From assembly GCA_019118275.1 (NCBI GenBank), contig DWZH01000053.1, positions 62,001 to 126,000 of the forward strand: a stretch of 64,000 nucleotides of DNA, in the 5' to 3' direction. The notes below the pieces were generated by a model. The model was not told the origin of the DNA, ran no database searches, and was given only the letters and a program-made list of their open reading frames with translations. Every line of letters begins with the position of its first letter. Positions within the stretch are counted from its first letter, which is position 1. The stretch comes from Candidatus Brachybacterium merdavium (GTDB lineage Bacteria; Actinomycetota; Actinomycetes; Actinomycetales; Dermabacteraceae). Shown piece by piece: positions 40,293 through 49,476 of the stretch. Made by a program: the position numbers and the translations under genes.

Positions 40293-43200
40293 ATGGGACT
40301 CCTCCGTGCACTTCAAGCTGCCGTCGTGACGGTCAGCCGTGTCCTCAGCTCCTTGGTGCGCTCCGCCGCTCGCGGCCTCTCCTCTGCCGGACAGACCGTC
40401 GGACGTGCTGCCAGGGCAGCCGTCTCCGGGGCGGTCGCCCTGCTGCCGGCAGAGTGGAAGAAGCCGATCGCGGCGCTCTTCGTGGTGGGGCTGGCCACTG
40501 TGCCGGTGATCTATTCCGGCAACATGACCTGGTCCTTCCGCGATCCCAGCAACTCGCTGGATCACGTCACCGCGGCGGTGGTGAACCAGGACGAGGGAGC
40601 GACCGTCGAGGCGGCCGGCTCCGACCCGCAATCGATCGACGTCGGCGAGGAGTTCACCGAGACCCTCCTGGACCTGGACGAGGAGACGGCGTACCACTTC
40701 GTGGAAGCGTCTCCCGCCGACGCCGAGCAGGGCCTGGCCGATGGCAGCTACGGCGCCACGGTCGAGATCCCCTCCACGTTCTCATCGAACATCGCGACGC
40801 TCGCGGCCGAGGGGGAGGAAGCCGAGCAGGCGGCTCCCGCTCTGCTGACCGTCACCACCAACGACTCGATCAACTACGTCGGCGGCAACTTCACCAAATC
40901 GGTGGGCACGGCGCTGACCGACTCCCTGCGCGCCAACGTGCTCGAGGAGTACCTCGACAACGTCTACGTCGGCTTCACCACCATCCATGACGGGGTCGTG
41001 GAGGCGGCCGACGGGGCCGGCGAGCTCGCCGACGGGACCTCCGAGCTCAAGGACGGCACTGCTGAGCTCAGCTCCGGAGCCGAGGAGCTGCATGAGGGCA
41101 CCGGGGAGCTGGCCAGCGCGTCCGGGGAGCTGGCCGACGGCGCCTGGACCCTGCACGAGGGGAGCCTCGACCTCGTGGTCGGGCTGCGGCAGCTCGCGGC
41201 AGGAGCGGTCGAGCTACGGGACGGCACCGTGACCCTCTCCGAAGGTGCGGACGAGCTCTCCGAGGGGCTGACCACCCTCGATGAGCAGGGGCAGCCCCTG
41301 CGCGCGGGTGGGGGCGAGCTGGCCGATGGCGCCGGGCAGCTGGCCTCGGGAGCCACCGATCTGTCCGACGGGGCGAAGCAGGTCGCCGGGGGCACGGCCC
41401 AGCTCGACGAGACTATCCGCTCCGCGCAGGAACGCGCCGAGGAGATCGGTGTGACCCCGGAGAACGTCCAGGCCCTCAGCGATGACCTGGTCACGGCCAT
41501 CGACCTGCTCGAGGACCGGCTGGACGAGGTCGCCGACGAGCTCGACCAGCCGGCCGACGACGCCTCCGCGCTCTCGACTGCGGCGAGCGAGCTCGACGGC
41601 CGTGCAGCCGAACTCGACCAGGACGCCCAGGAGCTGTCCACCGACGCCTCGGAACGGGCGGAGGATGCCCGCACCGTCCGCGACGGCGCCTCCGACATCG
41701 TCGGCGATGTCGAGGAGCTGGACAGCTCGGTGCAGGAGACCGCCACGGCCGCGGAGACCTCGCGCGCCAGCGCGGACACCGCCGCGGAGGACGTGCGCGG
41801 CTACACCGAGAGCGTTGACGACCTCGCGGAGAAGTGCGAGGAGTCGGACGCCGATGAGGAGTTCTGCGGCGAGCTCCAGGAGCTCTCCGACTCCTCGGAG
41901 GAGGTGCGCGGGCAGGCCGATCAGTCGGCGACCGACGCGGAGACCACGGACCAGGAGGCGAGCGCCACCGCGCAGCAGTCCACCGAGATCGACCAGAGCA
42001 GCGAGGACATCGACGGCGCCGCCGAGCGCATGGTCGACTTCACCACCTCCGTCTCCGAGGACACCTCGGCCCTCGCTGAGGGGACCTCCGAGCTGGCCGA
42101 GGGGACCGGGCCGCTCGCCGAGGACGCAGGGGAGATGGACTCCTCGATCGCGACGCTGCGCGATGATGCCGCGCAGCGCTCCAGCCAGGAGCCCTCGGCC
42201 GAGCAGGACCCCTCTGCGCGGGAGCTGGCGGAGGACCTCGCCGATCAGGCGCGCACCGCGGCCGAGGCCCTCCCGGAGGCCTACGGGACCCTCGAGCAGG
42301 GGGCCGAGGACATACACCGTCTCGACAGCGGTGCGCAGCAGGTCTCCTCGGGTGCCGACCGGCTCGCCGAGGCCGGTGGAGAGGCCGCTGCGGGGGCCCA
42401 GACCCTGTCCGACGGGATCAACCGCTACACCGACGGGGTCAGCAGTGCACGGTCCGGAGCGGATCAGCTGGCCGACGGCAGCGGTGAGCTGGTCTCCGGG
42501 GCCGATCAGCTCGCCGAGGGGCTGGTCAGCGCCGAGAGCGGCGCGGAGGAGCTCTCCGAGGGCAGCGGGGAGCTCGCCACCGGCGCCGATCAGCTGGCGG
42601 ACGGAGCCCGCTCGGCCGATGACGGGGCCGGTGAGCTCGCCGAGGGCGCCGAGGAGCTGGACGAGGGCGCCGAGGAGCTCGACGACGGCGCCGCCGAGCT
42701 GCGGGACGGCCTCGAGGACTCCGAGGAGGACATCCCCAGCTACACCGACTCGGAGCGGGAGAACCTCGCCGCGACCGCATCGGATCCGGTGCAGATGACC
42801 TTCGACCGGGACAACGAGCTGGAGCGCTTCGGTGAGGGCCTGGCCCCGCTGTTCCTGGCGATCAGCCTGTGGGTGGGCGGCATGGCCATCTTCCTGCTGA
42901 TGCCGCCGTTCTCCCGGGAGGCCGCGGCACGTGGGGCCGGGCCCGTGCGCCTGCTGCTGGGCGGGCTCCTGCCCGCCCTGGCCGTCGGACTCGCGCAGTC
43001 GGCGATCGCGATCGCCGTGCTGCACTGGGCGATCGGGGTGCAGATGATCGATCTGCCGCTGATGTTCGGGTTGTCCGCGGTGACCAGCTTGGTGTTCGTG
43101 GGCCTCAACCACGGCTTCGGGGCCCTGTTCGGCCCGATCGGGAAGTTCGTGGCCCTGGTGCTGGTGGCGCTGCAGATCTCCGGGGCGGGCGGCACCTATC

Positions 43201-43475
43201 CGGTGCCCACGCTGCCGAAATTCTTCCAGGTGATCCATCCCTTCCTGCCGATGACCCACGCGGTCGACGCTTTCCGCGGCGCGATCGGCGGTGGCTGGGT
43301 GGATCCGACCGGTGACCTGCTCTGGCTGAGCGCCTGGATGGTGCTGGCCGTGGTGCTGGGCTGGGCCGGAGCGATCGTGACCCGTCGTCGGGTGCAGCGG
43401 GAGGAGGGTCTCCAGGAGTCGGAGGCCGACTCGGGGCCCGGATCCGATCAGAGGCAGGACGAGGCGCTGGCATAA
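40293..43475 (+). CDS. giant YhgE/Pip-family membrane protein
   Basis: 1060 aa. A first membrane helix lies near residue 60 (PIAALFVVGLATVPVIYSGN), followed by the YhgE/Pip N-terminal domain (VVNQDEGATV, ENFT-like VGGNFTKSVGTAL). About 600 residues of extracellular stalk follow, made of seven-residue repeats such as ELADGTSELKDG and GAEELSEGSGELATGADQLA, interrupted by longer coiled-coil segments. The C-terminal ABC-2-like part has about five to six helices (LFLAISLWVGGMAIFLLM onward). The family includes the phage receptor Pip and proteins tied to type VII secretion and cell-envelope transport. GTG 40290 is an alternative start. An upstream palindrome suggests repression. Confidence 0.88.
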   Translation: MGLLRALQAAVVTVSRVLSSLVRSAARGLSSAGQTVGRAARAAVSGAVALLPAEWKKPIAALFVVGLATVPVIYSGNMTWSFRDPSNSLDHVTAAVVNQDEGATVEAAGSDPQSIDVGEEFTETLLDLDEETAYHFVEASPADAEQGLADGSYGATVEIPSTFSSNIATLAAEGEEAEQAAPALLTVTTNDSINYVGGNFTKSVGTALTDSLRANVLEEYLDNVYVGFTTIHDGVVEAADGAGELADGTSELKDGTAELSSGAEELHEGTGELASASGELADGAWTLHEGSLDLVVGLRQLAAGAVELRDGTVTLSEGADELSEGLTTLDEQGQPLRAGGGELADGAGQLASGATDLSDGAKQVAGGTAQLDETIRSAQERAEEIGVTPENVQALSDDLVTAIDLLEDRLDEVADELDQPADDASALSTAASELDGRAAELDQDAQELSTDASERAEDARTVRDGASDIVGDVEELDSSVQETATAAETSRASADTAAEDVRGYTESVDDLAEKCEESDADEEFCGELQELSDSSEEVRGQADQSATDAETTDQEASATAQQSTEIDQSSEDIDGAAERMVDFTTSVSEDTSALAEGTSELAEGTGPLAEDAGEMDSSIATLRDDAAQRSSQEPSAEQDPSARELAEDLADQARTAAEALPEAYGTLEQGAEDIHRLDSGAQQVSSGADRLAEAGGEAAAGAQTLSDGINRYTDGVSSARSGADQLADGSGELVSGADQLAEGLVSAESGAEELSEGSGELATGADQLADGARSADDGAGELAEGAEELDEGAEELDDGAAELRDGLEDSEEDIPSYTDSERENLAATASDPVQMTFDRDNELERFGEGLAPLFLAISLWVGGMAIFLLMPPFSREAAARGAGPVRLLLGGLLPALAVGLAQSAIAIAVLHWAIGVQMIDLPLMFGLSAVTSLVFVGLNHGFGALFGPIGKFVALVLVALQISGAGGTYPVPTLPKFFQVIHPFLPMTHAVDAFRGAIGGGWVDPTGDLLWLSAWMVLAVVLGWAGAIVTRRRVQREEGLQESEADSGPGSDQRQDEALA

Positions 43476-43480
43476 GTGCA

Positions 43481-43509
43481 TTGACCACCAGGCGGGGTCT
43501 GCGTAGCGT
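43481..43509 (+). promoter_or_regulatory. sigma-70-like promoter for the two-component operon
   Basis: TTGACC (43481-43486), a 17-bp spacer, and TAGCGT (43504-43509), about 110 bp before the histidine kinase start. Confidence 0.55.
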
Positions 43510-43619
43510 TCAGGTTCCGGCCCTGCTGCCGCGTCAGCGGCACTTGTCGGGCTGGCCCGACACCGCACCGACCGGGTAGCCGGCTGGGTCGCCCGGCCCT
43601 GGGCAGGAAGAGTGAGGTC

Positions 43620-45032
43620 ATGACCGCGACCCCGCAGCCCCGCCTCGACACCTCCGTGCCGGAGGGTGCATGTGCACCCGATCCCGGCGCCGACGTCATG
43701 CCCGGGCCCGCCACAGCCGACGCTCCCGCCCGCGACGCCCCCGCCTTCGGCACCGGTTCGATCGGTGCCCGCGCCGCGGCGGTGGGTCGCTTCCTGACCT
43801 ACGGCCTGGTGGCTGTGGTGCTCGGAGCGATCGGCTTCGCCCTGACCCTCGCCCTGCTGGTCGCCGGGATCTCCAGCGTCGTGGTCTGGATCGGTCTGCC
43901 GATCCTCGCCCTGGGGGTGATGGTCGCGACCGGCTTCGCCGCCGCCGGGCGCGGTCTCCAGCGATCCCTGCTCGGCCATCATCTGCCCACGCCCGCGGCC
44001 AAGCAGCCTCCTGAGGGAGCCGGCTGGATCCGGCGGTTCCTGACACCGCTGGCCGATCCGCAGTCCTGGCTGAACAGCCTGTGGGTGATGATCAACTTCC
44101 TGATGTCCCTGGTGACCTTCCCGCTCGCAGTGGCGTGGACGGTCGGCGCCATCGCGACGGTCGGGGGCCCGGTGGCGACCCTGATCCTGCGGCGGGTGCT
44201 CCCACCCGGCGACTACGACGGGCTCGGTGTCCTGCTGGGGGTCCCCGGGACCGCGGGGACGGTCTTCGACTACGGCTCCCAGATCGCGGTCGGGCTGGTG
44301 TTCCTGCTGACGCTGTCCCCGGTTGTACGGGGGTTGGCGGCCCTGCACGGCGGCATCGCCCGCGGGCTGCTGTCGGCCCGTTACGAGGAGCAGCAGCACC
44401 TGGCCCGCACGAAGGAGTCCCGAGCCGCCGGTCGCGCCGCCGAGTCCGCGGCCCTGCGCCGGCTGGAGCGGGATCTGCATGACGGGCCGCAACAGCGCCT
44501 GGTGCGGGCGAACATCGACTTGGCACGCGCCGAGCAGCTGGCCGGGGACGATCCCGAGCAGTCGCTGCGGGTGATGGCCCAGACGCGTGCCCAGATCGCC
44601 TCCACCCTGGATGAGCTGCGACGCCTGTCGCGCGGCATCGCCCCGCCCGTGCTGGTGGACCGGGGCCTGGCGGCCGCGCTCACCGAACTGGCCGGCATCA
44701 CCCCTGTGCCCACGAGTGTGGACTGCCCGGATCTCGATCTGCCCGACCATGTCCAGATCGGGATCTACTACGTCGTCTCGGAGGCACTGACCAACGCCGC
44801 CAAGCACTCGGGGGCGCACCGGGTTCGCGTCGAGGTCGCGCAGGTGGCGGAGTCGAACGGGGCTGCGCGGGTGCGGATCGACGACGACGGCGTCGGCGGC
44901 GCCGAGTTCAGCACCGGACACGGGCTGTCCGGGCTCGCCGAGCGGGTCGCCTCCCTCGAGGGACACCTGACGGTCCGCTCCCCTCGTGGCGGCGGTACCC
45001 GGGTCGAGGCGGTGATCCCGTGCGCATCGTGA
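43620..45032 (+). CDS. sensor histidine kinase (HisKA_3 type)
   Basis: Membrane sensor, 470 aa. A disordered N-terminus of about 50 residues is followed by four hydrophobic segments (first LTYGLVAVVLGAIGFALTLA), typical of the putative-sensor domain of actinobacterial NarL-system kinases. The HisKA_3 dimer/phospho-acceptor motif is LERDLHDGPQQRLV near residue 288; the HATPase domain carries EALTNAAKHSGAHRV, DDDGVGG and GHGLSGLAERV. Overlaps the response-regulator gene by 13 bp. Signal unknown; proximity to YhgE/Pip hints at envelope stress, only as inference. Confidence 0.93.
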   Translation: MTATPQPRLDTSVPEGACAPDPGADVMPGPATADAPARDAPAFGTGSIGARAAAVGRFLTYGLVAVVLGAIGFALTLALLVAGISSVVVWIGLPILALGVMVATGFAAAGRGLQRSLLGHHLPTPAAKQPPEGAGWIRRFLTPLADPQSWLNSLWVMINFLMSLVTFPLAVAWTVGAIATVGGPVATLILRRVLPPGDYDGLGVLLGVPGTAGTVFDYGSQIAVGLVFLLTLSPVVRGLAALHGGIARGLLSARYEEQQHLARTKESRAAGRAAESAALRRLERDLHDGPQQRLVRANIDLARAEQLAGDDPEQSLRVMAQTRAQIASTLDELRRLSRGIAPPVLVDRGLAAALTELAGITPVPTSVDCPDLDLPDHVQIGIYYVVSEALTNAAKHSGAHRVRVEVAQVAESNGAARVRIDDDGVGGAEFSTGHGLSGLAERVASLEGHLTVRSPRGGGTRVEAVIPCAS

Positions 45033-45664
45033 TCGCCGACGACTCCGCGCTGCTGCGCGAAGGCCTGCGCCTGGTGCTGACCGATGCCGGCCACGAGGTG
45101 GTCGCCTCAGCCGCCACGGGCACGGAACTGGTCCCCCGCGCCCTCGAGCACCGGCCCGACCTGGTCATCGCCGACATTCGGATGCCTCCCAGCCACAGCG
45201 ATGAGGGACTGCGGGCCGCGCAGCAGATCCGCGAGACCTGGCCCAAGGCGCCGATCGTGCTGCTGAGCCAGTACGTGGTGATCAGCTACGCGGCCGAGCT
45301 GATCGAGTCCGGCGAGCAGTCGACCGGCTACCTGCTCAAGGATCGCGTGTTCGACATCCGCTCCTTCCTGGACTCGATCGAGCGGGTCGCGGGCGGCGGG
45401 GTGGCGATCGACCCCGACGTGGTCGCCCAGGTACTGGTGTCCAGGCGCCGCGGCCCCTTGGACGAGCTGACCGAACGGGAGCGCGAGGTGCTCGAGCTGA
45501 TGGGTGAGGGGCTGACCAACAGCGCGATCTCGCGTCGCCTGTTCATCAGCGAGGGCGGGGTCGAGAAGCACACGCAGCGCGTGTTCGCCAAGCTCGGGCT
45601 GAGCGCGGATGCCAGCACCCACCGTCGGGTCAGCGCCGTGCTGACGCTGCTGCAGCAGGGCTGA
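45020..45664 (+). CDS. NarL/FixJ-family response regulator
   Basis: Partner of the kinase, 214 aa. Receiver domain: VIADDSALLREGL with acidic pair, phospho-acceptor Asp in LVIADIRMPP, and Lys in YLLKDRV. C-terminal LuxR-type helix-turn-helix: LTEREREVLELMGEGLTNSA and SEGGVEKHTQRVFAKLGL. GTG 45020 lies inside the end of the kinase gene, so translation is coupled. Convergent with the TetR gene 25 bp on. Confidence 0.93.
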   Translation: MRIVIADDSALLREGLRLVLTDAGHEVVASAATGTELVPRALEHRPDLVIADIRMPPSHSDEGLRAAQQIRETWPKAPIVLLSQYVVISYAAELIESGEQSTGYLLKDRVFDIRSFLDSIERVAGGGVAIDPDVVAQVLVSRRRGPLDELTEREREVLELMGEGLTNSAISRRLFISEGGVEKHTQRVFAKLGLSADASTHRRVSAVLTLLQQG

Positions 45665-45688
45665 CGGGCGGTCGGCTGCTCGACCCAC

Positions 45689-46282
45689 TCAGCCGCCGGA
45701 TGCGACGGCGGCTGTCACCGCGTCACGCAGCAGCGTCCGACGGGCATCGTGGACGCGCTCCGGTTCGTCGGGGCTTGCCGCCCAGACGGTGCTGGCAGGT
45801 GACCAGGCGTGCGACATCGCGATGACGAGGGCCATCACATCGAATGGATCGGCGCGGCGCACCTGGCCTGCACGCTGGGCCGCGGTGATGCCGTTGAGCT
45901 TTGCCTCGTCGAGCCGTTCGTGCTCCTCCACGAGCAGGCCATGTGGGCGGCGTTCAAGCCGATGCCAGAGCGCGAGACGCACCAGCTCGGGGTGGGTCAG
46001 ATAGTCGTCGTAGAGGCGAACGGCCCAATCCCCCAGGTGGTCGGGGTCGATCGGTGCGTCGTCGAGGATGCGGCGCATCGAAGCGAAGAAGACCGCGTCG
46101 AACAGTTTCGCCTTGCTGCCGAAGTATGCGTACAGCTGTGCCTTGTTCGTCTCCGCGGCCGCGGCAATGCGGTCAACACGGGAGCCGGCGATGCCGTGCG
46201 CAGCGAACTCGGCGAACGCGGCATCAAGGATGCGTCGCCGCGTCGCCTCGCCTTTGGCTGTCGCTGGCCTGGCCTCTTCCAT
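45689..46282 (-). CDS. TetR-family transcriptional regulator
   Basis: 197 aa. N-terminal helix-turn-helix: ATRRRILDAAFAEFAAHGIA, VDRIAAAAETNKAQLYAYFG, with the usual SKAKLFDAVF after it. C-terminal ligand domain of about 140 residues (DUF/TetR_C type with HPELVRLALWHRLERRP). Divergent from an alcohol dehydrogenase 62 bp away, so it probably represses that gene and itself; ligand likely an aldehyde or alcohol-type compound. Confidence 0.9.
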   Translation of the reverse strand: MEEARPATAKGEATRRRILDAAFAEFAAHGIAGSRVDRIAAAAETNKAQLYAYFGSKAKLFDAVFFASMRRILDDAPIDPDHLGDWAVRLYDDYLTHPELVRLALWHRLERRPHGLLVEEHERLDEAKLNGITAAQRAGQVRRADPFDVMALVIAMSHAWSPASTVWAASPDEPERVHDARRTLLRDAVTAAVASGG

Positions 46283-46323
46283 GCGTTCGACGATATCAGG
46301 GCGACCCCTTCGACCCTGAGCAC

Positions 46324-46337
46324 ACTAACTGGTAGGT
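46324..46337. promoter_or_regulatory. candidate TetR operator between tetR and the alcohol dehydrogenase
   Basis: ACTAACTGGTAGGT has twofold symmetry as AC..AC..GT..GT and overlaps the TAGGTT -10 hexamer (46333-46338) of the dehydrogenase. Confidence 0.4.
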
Positions 46338-46344
46338 TTTATCC

Positions 46345-47385
46345 GTGACTACTACATCAGCCCTTCTGGCCAGCGCCCCTGGCGCCGCACTCGAGCTCGC
46401 ACAGATCGAGCGCCGAGACCTCCGCCCCGACGACGTCTCCGTCCGTGTCACACACAGTGGTGTCTGCTTCACCGACCTGCACCGCCTCGCGAGCCCCGAC
46501 TCCCGCATGTTCCCCCTTGTCCCCGGCCATGAGTTCGTCGGCGTGGTCTCGGCCGTCGGTGCGGCGGTGACGAAGTTCCGCGTCGGCGACGCTGTGGCGA
46601 TCGGCAACATCGTCGACTCGTGCGGAGAGTGCAAGTGGTGTCTGCGCGGGCAGGAGTCCTGGTGTGAGGAGATCCCCACGCAGACCTATAGCGGCGAAGA
46701 CCGTCACGACGGGACGCGCACGTTCGGTGGGTTCAGCGGCGAGTACGTCGCCCGGGACCGGTTCGTCTACCACCGGCCGACCACCCTGGATCCCGCTGGT
46801 GTCGCACCATTGCTCTGCGCGGGGATCACCGTCTGGGACCCGCTCCGGGCCGAAGAGGCCGGGCCCGGCACCCGCGTCGGCGTTGCCGGCATCGGCGGGC
46901 TCGGGCATCTTGCCGTGCGCCTGGCGGCCGCACTGGGCGCTGAAGTGACCGCCTTCACCACCTCGCAGAGCAAAGCTGCCGACGCGAAGCGTCTCGGAGC
47001 GACGCACGTCGTCGTCTCCAGCGACGCTCACGCGATGGCCGCGGCGGCAGAAACGCTCGACGTCCTGATCGACACCATCGGCTTCGAGCACGACCTGACC
47101 CCTTATGTCCGCGCTCTGGACGTGCACGGGGTCCTCTACCCGGTCGGATACCTCGGCCCGCTCTCGATCGATTCCATGTCGCTGCTCGTGGGCCGAAAGC
47201 GGCTCAGCTCGTCCGGTGGCGGCGGGGTGGATCGCGTGGCCGAGCTGCTCGAGTTCTGCGGCCGGCACGAGATCACCGCGGACGTCGAGGTCGTTCCTGC
47301 CGCGGACGCGATGACCGCCCTGAGCCGTCTGACGGCCAATGATGTGCGCTACCGCTTCGTGCTTGACACCTCGGCACTGGCGTGA
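46345..47385 (+). CDS. zinc-dependent NAD(P) alcohol dehydrogenase (cinnamyl-alcohol-dehydrogenase-like)
   Basis: 346 aa, medium-chain reductase. Catalytic zinc ligands in VTHSGVCFTDLHR and VPGHEFVG. The four-cysteine structural zinc site is CGECKWCLRGQESWC. The nucleotide-binding motif is VGVAGIGGLGHLAVRLAAALG, the YahK/CAD branch that usually reduces aldehydes with NADPH. GTG 46345 has TAGGTT 6 nt upstream (leaderless). Likely controlled by the divergent TetR protein and used for aldehyde detoxification. Physiological substrate unknown. Confidence 0.9.
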   Translation: MTTTSALLASAPGAALELAQIERRDLRPDDVSVRVTHSGVCFTDLHRLASPDSRMFPLVPGHEFVGVVSAVGAAVTKFRVGDAVAIGNIVDSCGECKWCLRGQESWCEEIPTQTYSGEDRHDGTRTFGGFSGEYVARDRFVYHRPTTLDPAGVAPLLCAGITVWDPLRAEEAGPGTRVGVAGIGGLGHLAVRLAAALGAEVTAFTTSQSKAADAKRLGATHVVVSSDAHAMAAAAETLDVLIDTIGFEHDLTPYVRALDVHGVLYPVGYLGPLSIDSMSLLVGRKRLSSSGGGGVDRVAELLEFCGRHEITADVEVVPAADAMTALSRLTANDVRYRFVLDTSALA

Positions 47386-47497
47386 CCAGTCCCCCGAGCC
47401 GGTGCTTGTGGCTGATCGATGCCCCTGGGAGCACGACAGCTTGGTGACATCGAACGGCATCCATCAGCTGACGGCAGCCTCCGCTTGGCAGCTGTCG

Positions 47498-47533
47498 CCG
47501 CAGGCGTACCCATAAGACAGGGTTCGCCTGCGG
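47498..47533 (+). terminator. hairpin, probable terminator of the alcohol dehydrogenase
   Basis: CCGCAGGCGTACCC (47498-47511) pairs with GGGTTCGCCTGCGG (47520-47533), one mismatch, 8-nt loop. It is 112 bp past the stop, rather far, so the role is tentative. Confidence 0.45.
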
Positions 47534-47718
47534 TGGGGCGGCAGCGGGCTCGTCCGGTCCGAGCCGACACGCCGAATGCATCTGCGATCTGCGGGGTGGG
47601 TCTCGCGGCCCAGCCGCGGATCGCTGCCGATCCCGCCGCTGGGCAGATAGGCCCCTGACAGATAGGAGGCCTCGCGGTCCTCGGCCTCGGCGGACGGCCC
47701 GATAGCCCGATGGACAGC

Positions 47719-47753
47719 ACAGGGGGCGGCGAGCTCGGCTCGCCGCCCCCTGT
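47719..47753 (-). terminator. strong terminator after the epimerase-like gene
   Basis: Perfect 15-bp stem ACAGGGGGCGGCGAG/CTCGCCGCCCCCTGT with a 5-nt loop, 38 bp beyond the stop at 47791. Confidence 0.8.
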
Positions 47754-47790
47754 CCTCGGGCCCGCTCTCCCCTGCGAGCCCGAAGTCTTC

Positions 47791-48783
47791 TCACTCCACG
47801 TCGTCGCGAAGCACGACCCGAAGAGTCTCGTCGATCGCCGCCGGGACGTCGTCGTCCTCGTAGCCGAGGATCGACTGCGTCGGGGCTGGGTCCAGGGACA
47901 GGTCCGTGGCACGCAGCAGTCCGGACATCCGCAGGCTGATCCCGTGCTCCAGGCCCTGCTCCGCGGCCTCACGGTCTGCTGCCGCCATCTGGTCCTCGAC
48001 CGCCTCGAAGGGCACCAGTGGCACCTGGGTCCGCTGTCCGAGCGCGGCCACGATGGTCTCGTAGAACTCCGCATGGGCGAGGTCGTACCCGCTGATCGCG
48101 TAGGTGCTGCGGTGCTCCCCGCGCTCCATGGCGCCGACCGCGGCCTGCCCGACCTGAGCCGTGGTCACGGCTGCGGTGCGCCCTTCGGGATGAGCGGGGA
48201 AGACCTCGACGTCGCGGATCCTGTCCACGAACATCTTCCATAGCGGGATCCGTCCGGGCATGGTGCCGAAGATGTAGGGCAGCCGCAGGCTGGTCACCTC
48301 CATCGCGCCATCGCCCTCGGCGAAGGCAACCTGCTCCTGCAGCAGACGCATCAGGGGGTAGCCGTGGGCTTTCAGGTCCAGCTCGGGCCGGGTCTCGGCG
48401 AACTCGGCGAAGTACGAGCCGTAGACGACGAACTTCTTGACACCGGCGCCTCGGGCCAGAGCGGCCAGGCGCTGAGTGGGCAGGACATTGGCCTCGTAGA
48501 AGAAGCGGGCCGCGGGCGCTGCAGGAAGGGTGCGTTCGTCCGCCCCGATCGCGTACATCACCGCGTGGCAGTCCTCCAGCAGCTCCAGCAGCTCCTGGTC
48601 GCTCATCGACCCGACGTCACCGAGGTGCGATTGCACTGCATCGCCGAACTCCTCGAACAGATCCTCGGTCGGCATGGGGGGCAGGGCGAGCGAGACCACG
48701 CGGTAGCCGCGCGAGACCAGCTCGCGAACCGTGGCGTGGCCGAGTAGACCGGTTCCACCGAGAACGAGGACCTTCTCAGTCAC
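47791..48783 (-). CDS. NAD(P)-binding epimerase/NmrA-like protein (extended SDR)
   Basis: 330 aa. Rossmann motif VLVLGGTGLLGHATVRELVS at the very start, Asp-containing HLGDVGSM, YGSYFAEF in place of the usual YxxxK active site region, and LRLPYIFGTMPGRI. The atypical active site suggests a binding or sensor role or a non-canonical reductase rather than a sugar epimerase. GTG 48783 follows AAGGGG. Stand-alone gene. Function unknown. Confidence 0.8.
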   Translation of the reverse strand: MTEKVLVLGGTGLLGHATVRELVSRGYRVVSLALPPMPTEDLFEEFGDAVQSHLGDVGSMSDQELLELLEDCHAVMYAIGADERTLPAAPAARFFYEANVLPTQRLAALARGAGVKKFVVYGSYFAEFAETRPELDLKAHGYPLMRLLQEQVAFAEGDGAMEVTSLRLPYIFGTMPGRIPLWKMFVDRIRDVEVFPAHPEGRTAAVTTAQVGQAAVGAMERGEHRSTYAISGYDLAHAEFYETIVAALGQRTQVPLVPFEAVEDQMAAADREAAEQGLEHGISLRMSGLLRATDLSLDPAPTQSILGYEDDDVPAAIDETLRVVLRDDVE

Positions 48784-49029
48784 GGATGCCCCTTTCGTGC
48801 TGTGCCCTTGATGCGGGTCGTATGTTCACGATATGGCCGAGTGATGCCCCGTCCGGGGACCAAATACCCGCCGTGCACCCGAGACGGCTGATCATGCGGC
48901 CCCGCAGAGACCCGGTGGTCCGCGGGTTCGTCTGCCGCGCTCGTGCACGCATGCGGGACCGCTCCTGGTCAGCCGTGGTCGTCACTGACACCTCGGGATC
49001 GAACACCGACGGGGCGAACATCCGGTGCC

Positions 49030-49476
49030 TCAGAGCCAGCGGTCGACCTCCTGGGGGATCTGCTCGTCGAGGTCCTCGGCCGTCTCCTTGGACCAGCCGC
49101 CCTCGGGACCCTGGCGAATGCGGGCGGTGCCGAGCTCCTCGGAGAGCACCCACAGCACGTCGGCCTCCGTCTCCCAGAGAACAGCCGGCGGATGCTCGGG
49201 GTCATAGGGGTAGTCGTCGGCCCAGAAGTCGATGCCCTCGGCATCGCGCAGCAGCACGCCGAGGGCGTCCCCGGCCGCATCGATCACCGCGGTGAGCTCA
49301 CCCGACGGCGAGGGCACGGGCACACCGACCTCGTCGACCGGTTCCGGGCCGGGCGACTCGGTCTCGGTCTCCGCGCAGGCAGCCAGGGCGAGGAGCCCGG
49401 CACCGGCCAGCAGGGTCCGACGCGGCACGGGCCGACGCGCCAGGGGCCGGTGCGGCAGGGGCCGGTGCGCGGTCAC
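49030..49476 (-). CDS. small Tat-type lipoprotein
   Basis: 148 aa. Arg-rich start, twin-arginine-like PVPRRTLLAGAGLLALAAC with lipobox LAAC at about residue 33, then a short Glu/Thr/Pro linker. The remaining 100-residue domain is acidic and Trp-rich (IDFWADDYPYDPEHPP, AVLWETEADVLWVLSEELG). No family recognised. GTG 49476 overlaps the stop of the M20 peptidase (GTGA), so it is translated with it; a link to peptide uptake or use is inference. Confidence 0.75.
   Translation of the reverse strand: MTAHRPLPHRPLARRPVPRRTLLAGAGLLALAACAETETESPGPEPVDEVGVPVPSPSGELTAVIDAAGDALGVLLRDAEGIDFWADDYPYDPEHPPAVLWETEADVLWVLSEELGTARIRQGPEGGWSKETAEDLDEQIPQEVDRWL

Larger units (their letters stand above)
47386..47790. 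other. 405-bp intergenic region with two hairpins, no gene seen
   Basis: Between the dehydrogenase and a convergent epimerase-like gene. Contains the two hairpins listed below and a short duplication of GCAGATAGG/ACAGATAGG near 47643-47665. No coding-like frame. Confidence 0.6.

Noticed and set aside
41214-44966. 1250-aa minus-strand open frame opposite the YhgE/Pip and histidine kinase genes
   Set aside because: It is the mirror of the repetitive, GC-rich sense gene; its protein is low-complexity and matches no family, while the sense strand has clear domains.
45690-45714. CAGCCGCCG...CGGCGGCTG hairpin as a terminator for the response regulator
   Set aside because: It lies inside the end of the tetR coding sequence and encodes its alanine/glycine tail; possible but not separable from coding constraint.
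48784-49029. Extra gene on the minus strand between the lipoprotein and the epimerase-like gene
   Set aside because: The open frame (basic, Arg/Ser-rich) has no ribosome-binding site or family likeness; treated as upstream region of the epimerase-like gene.
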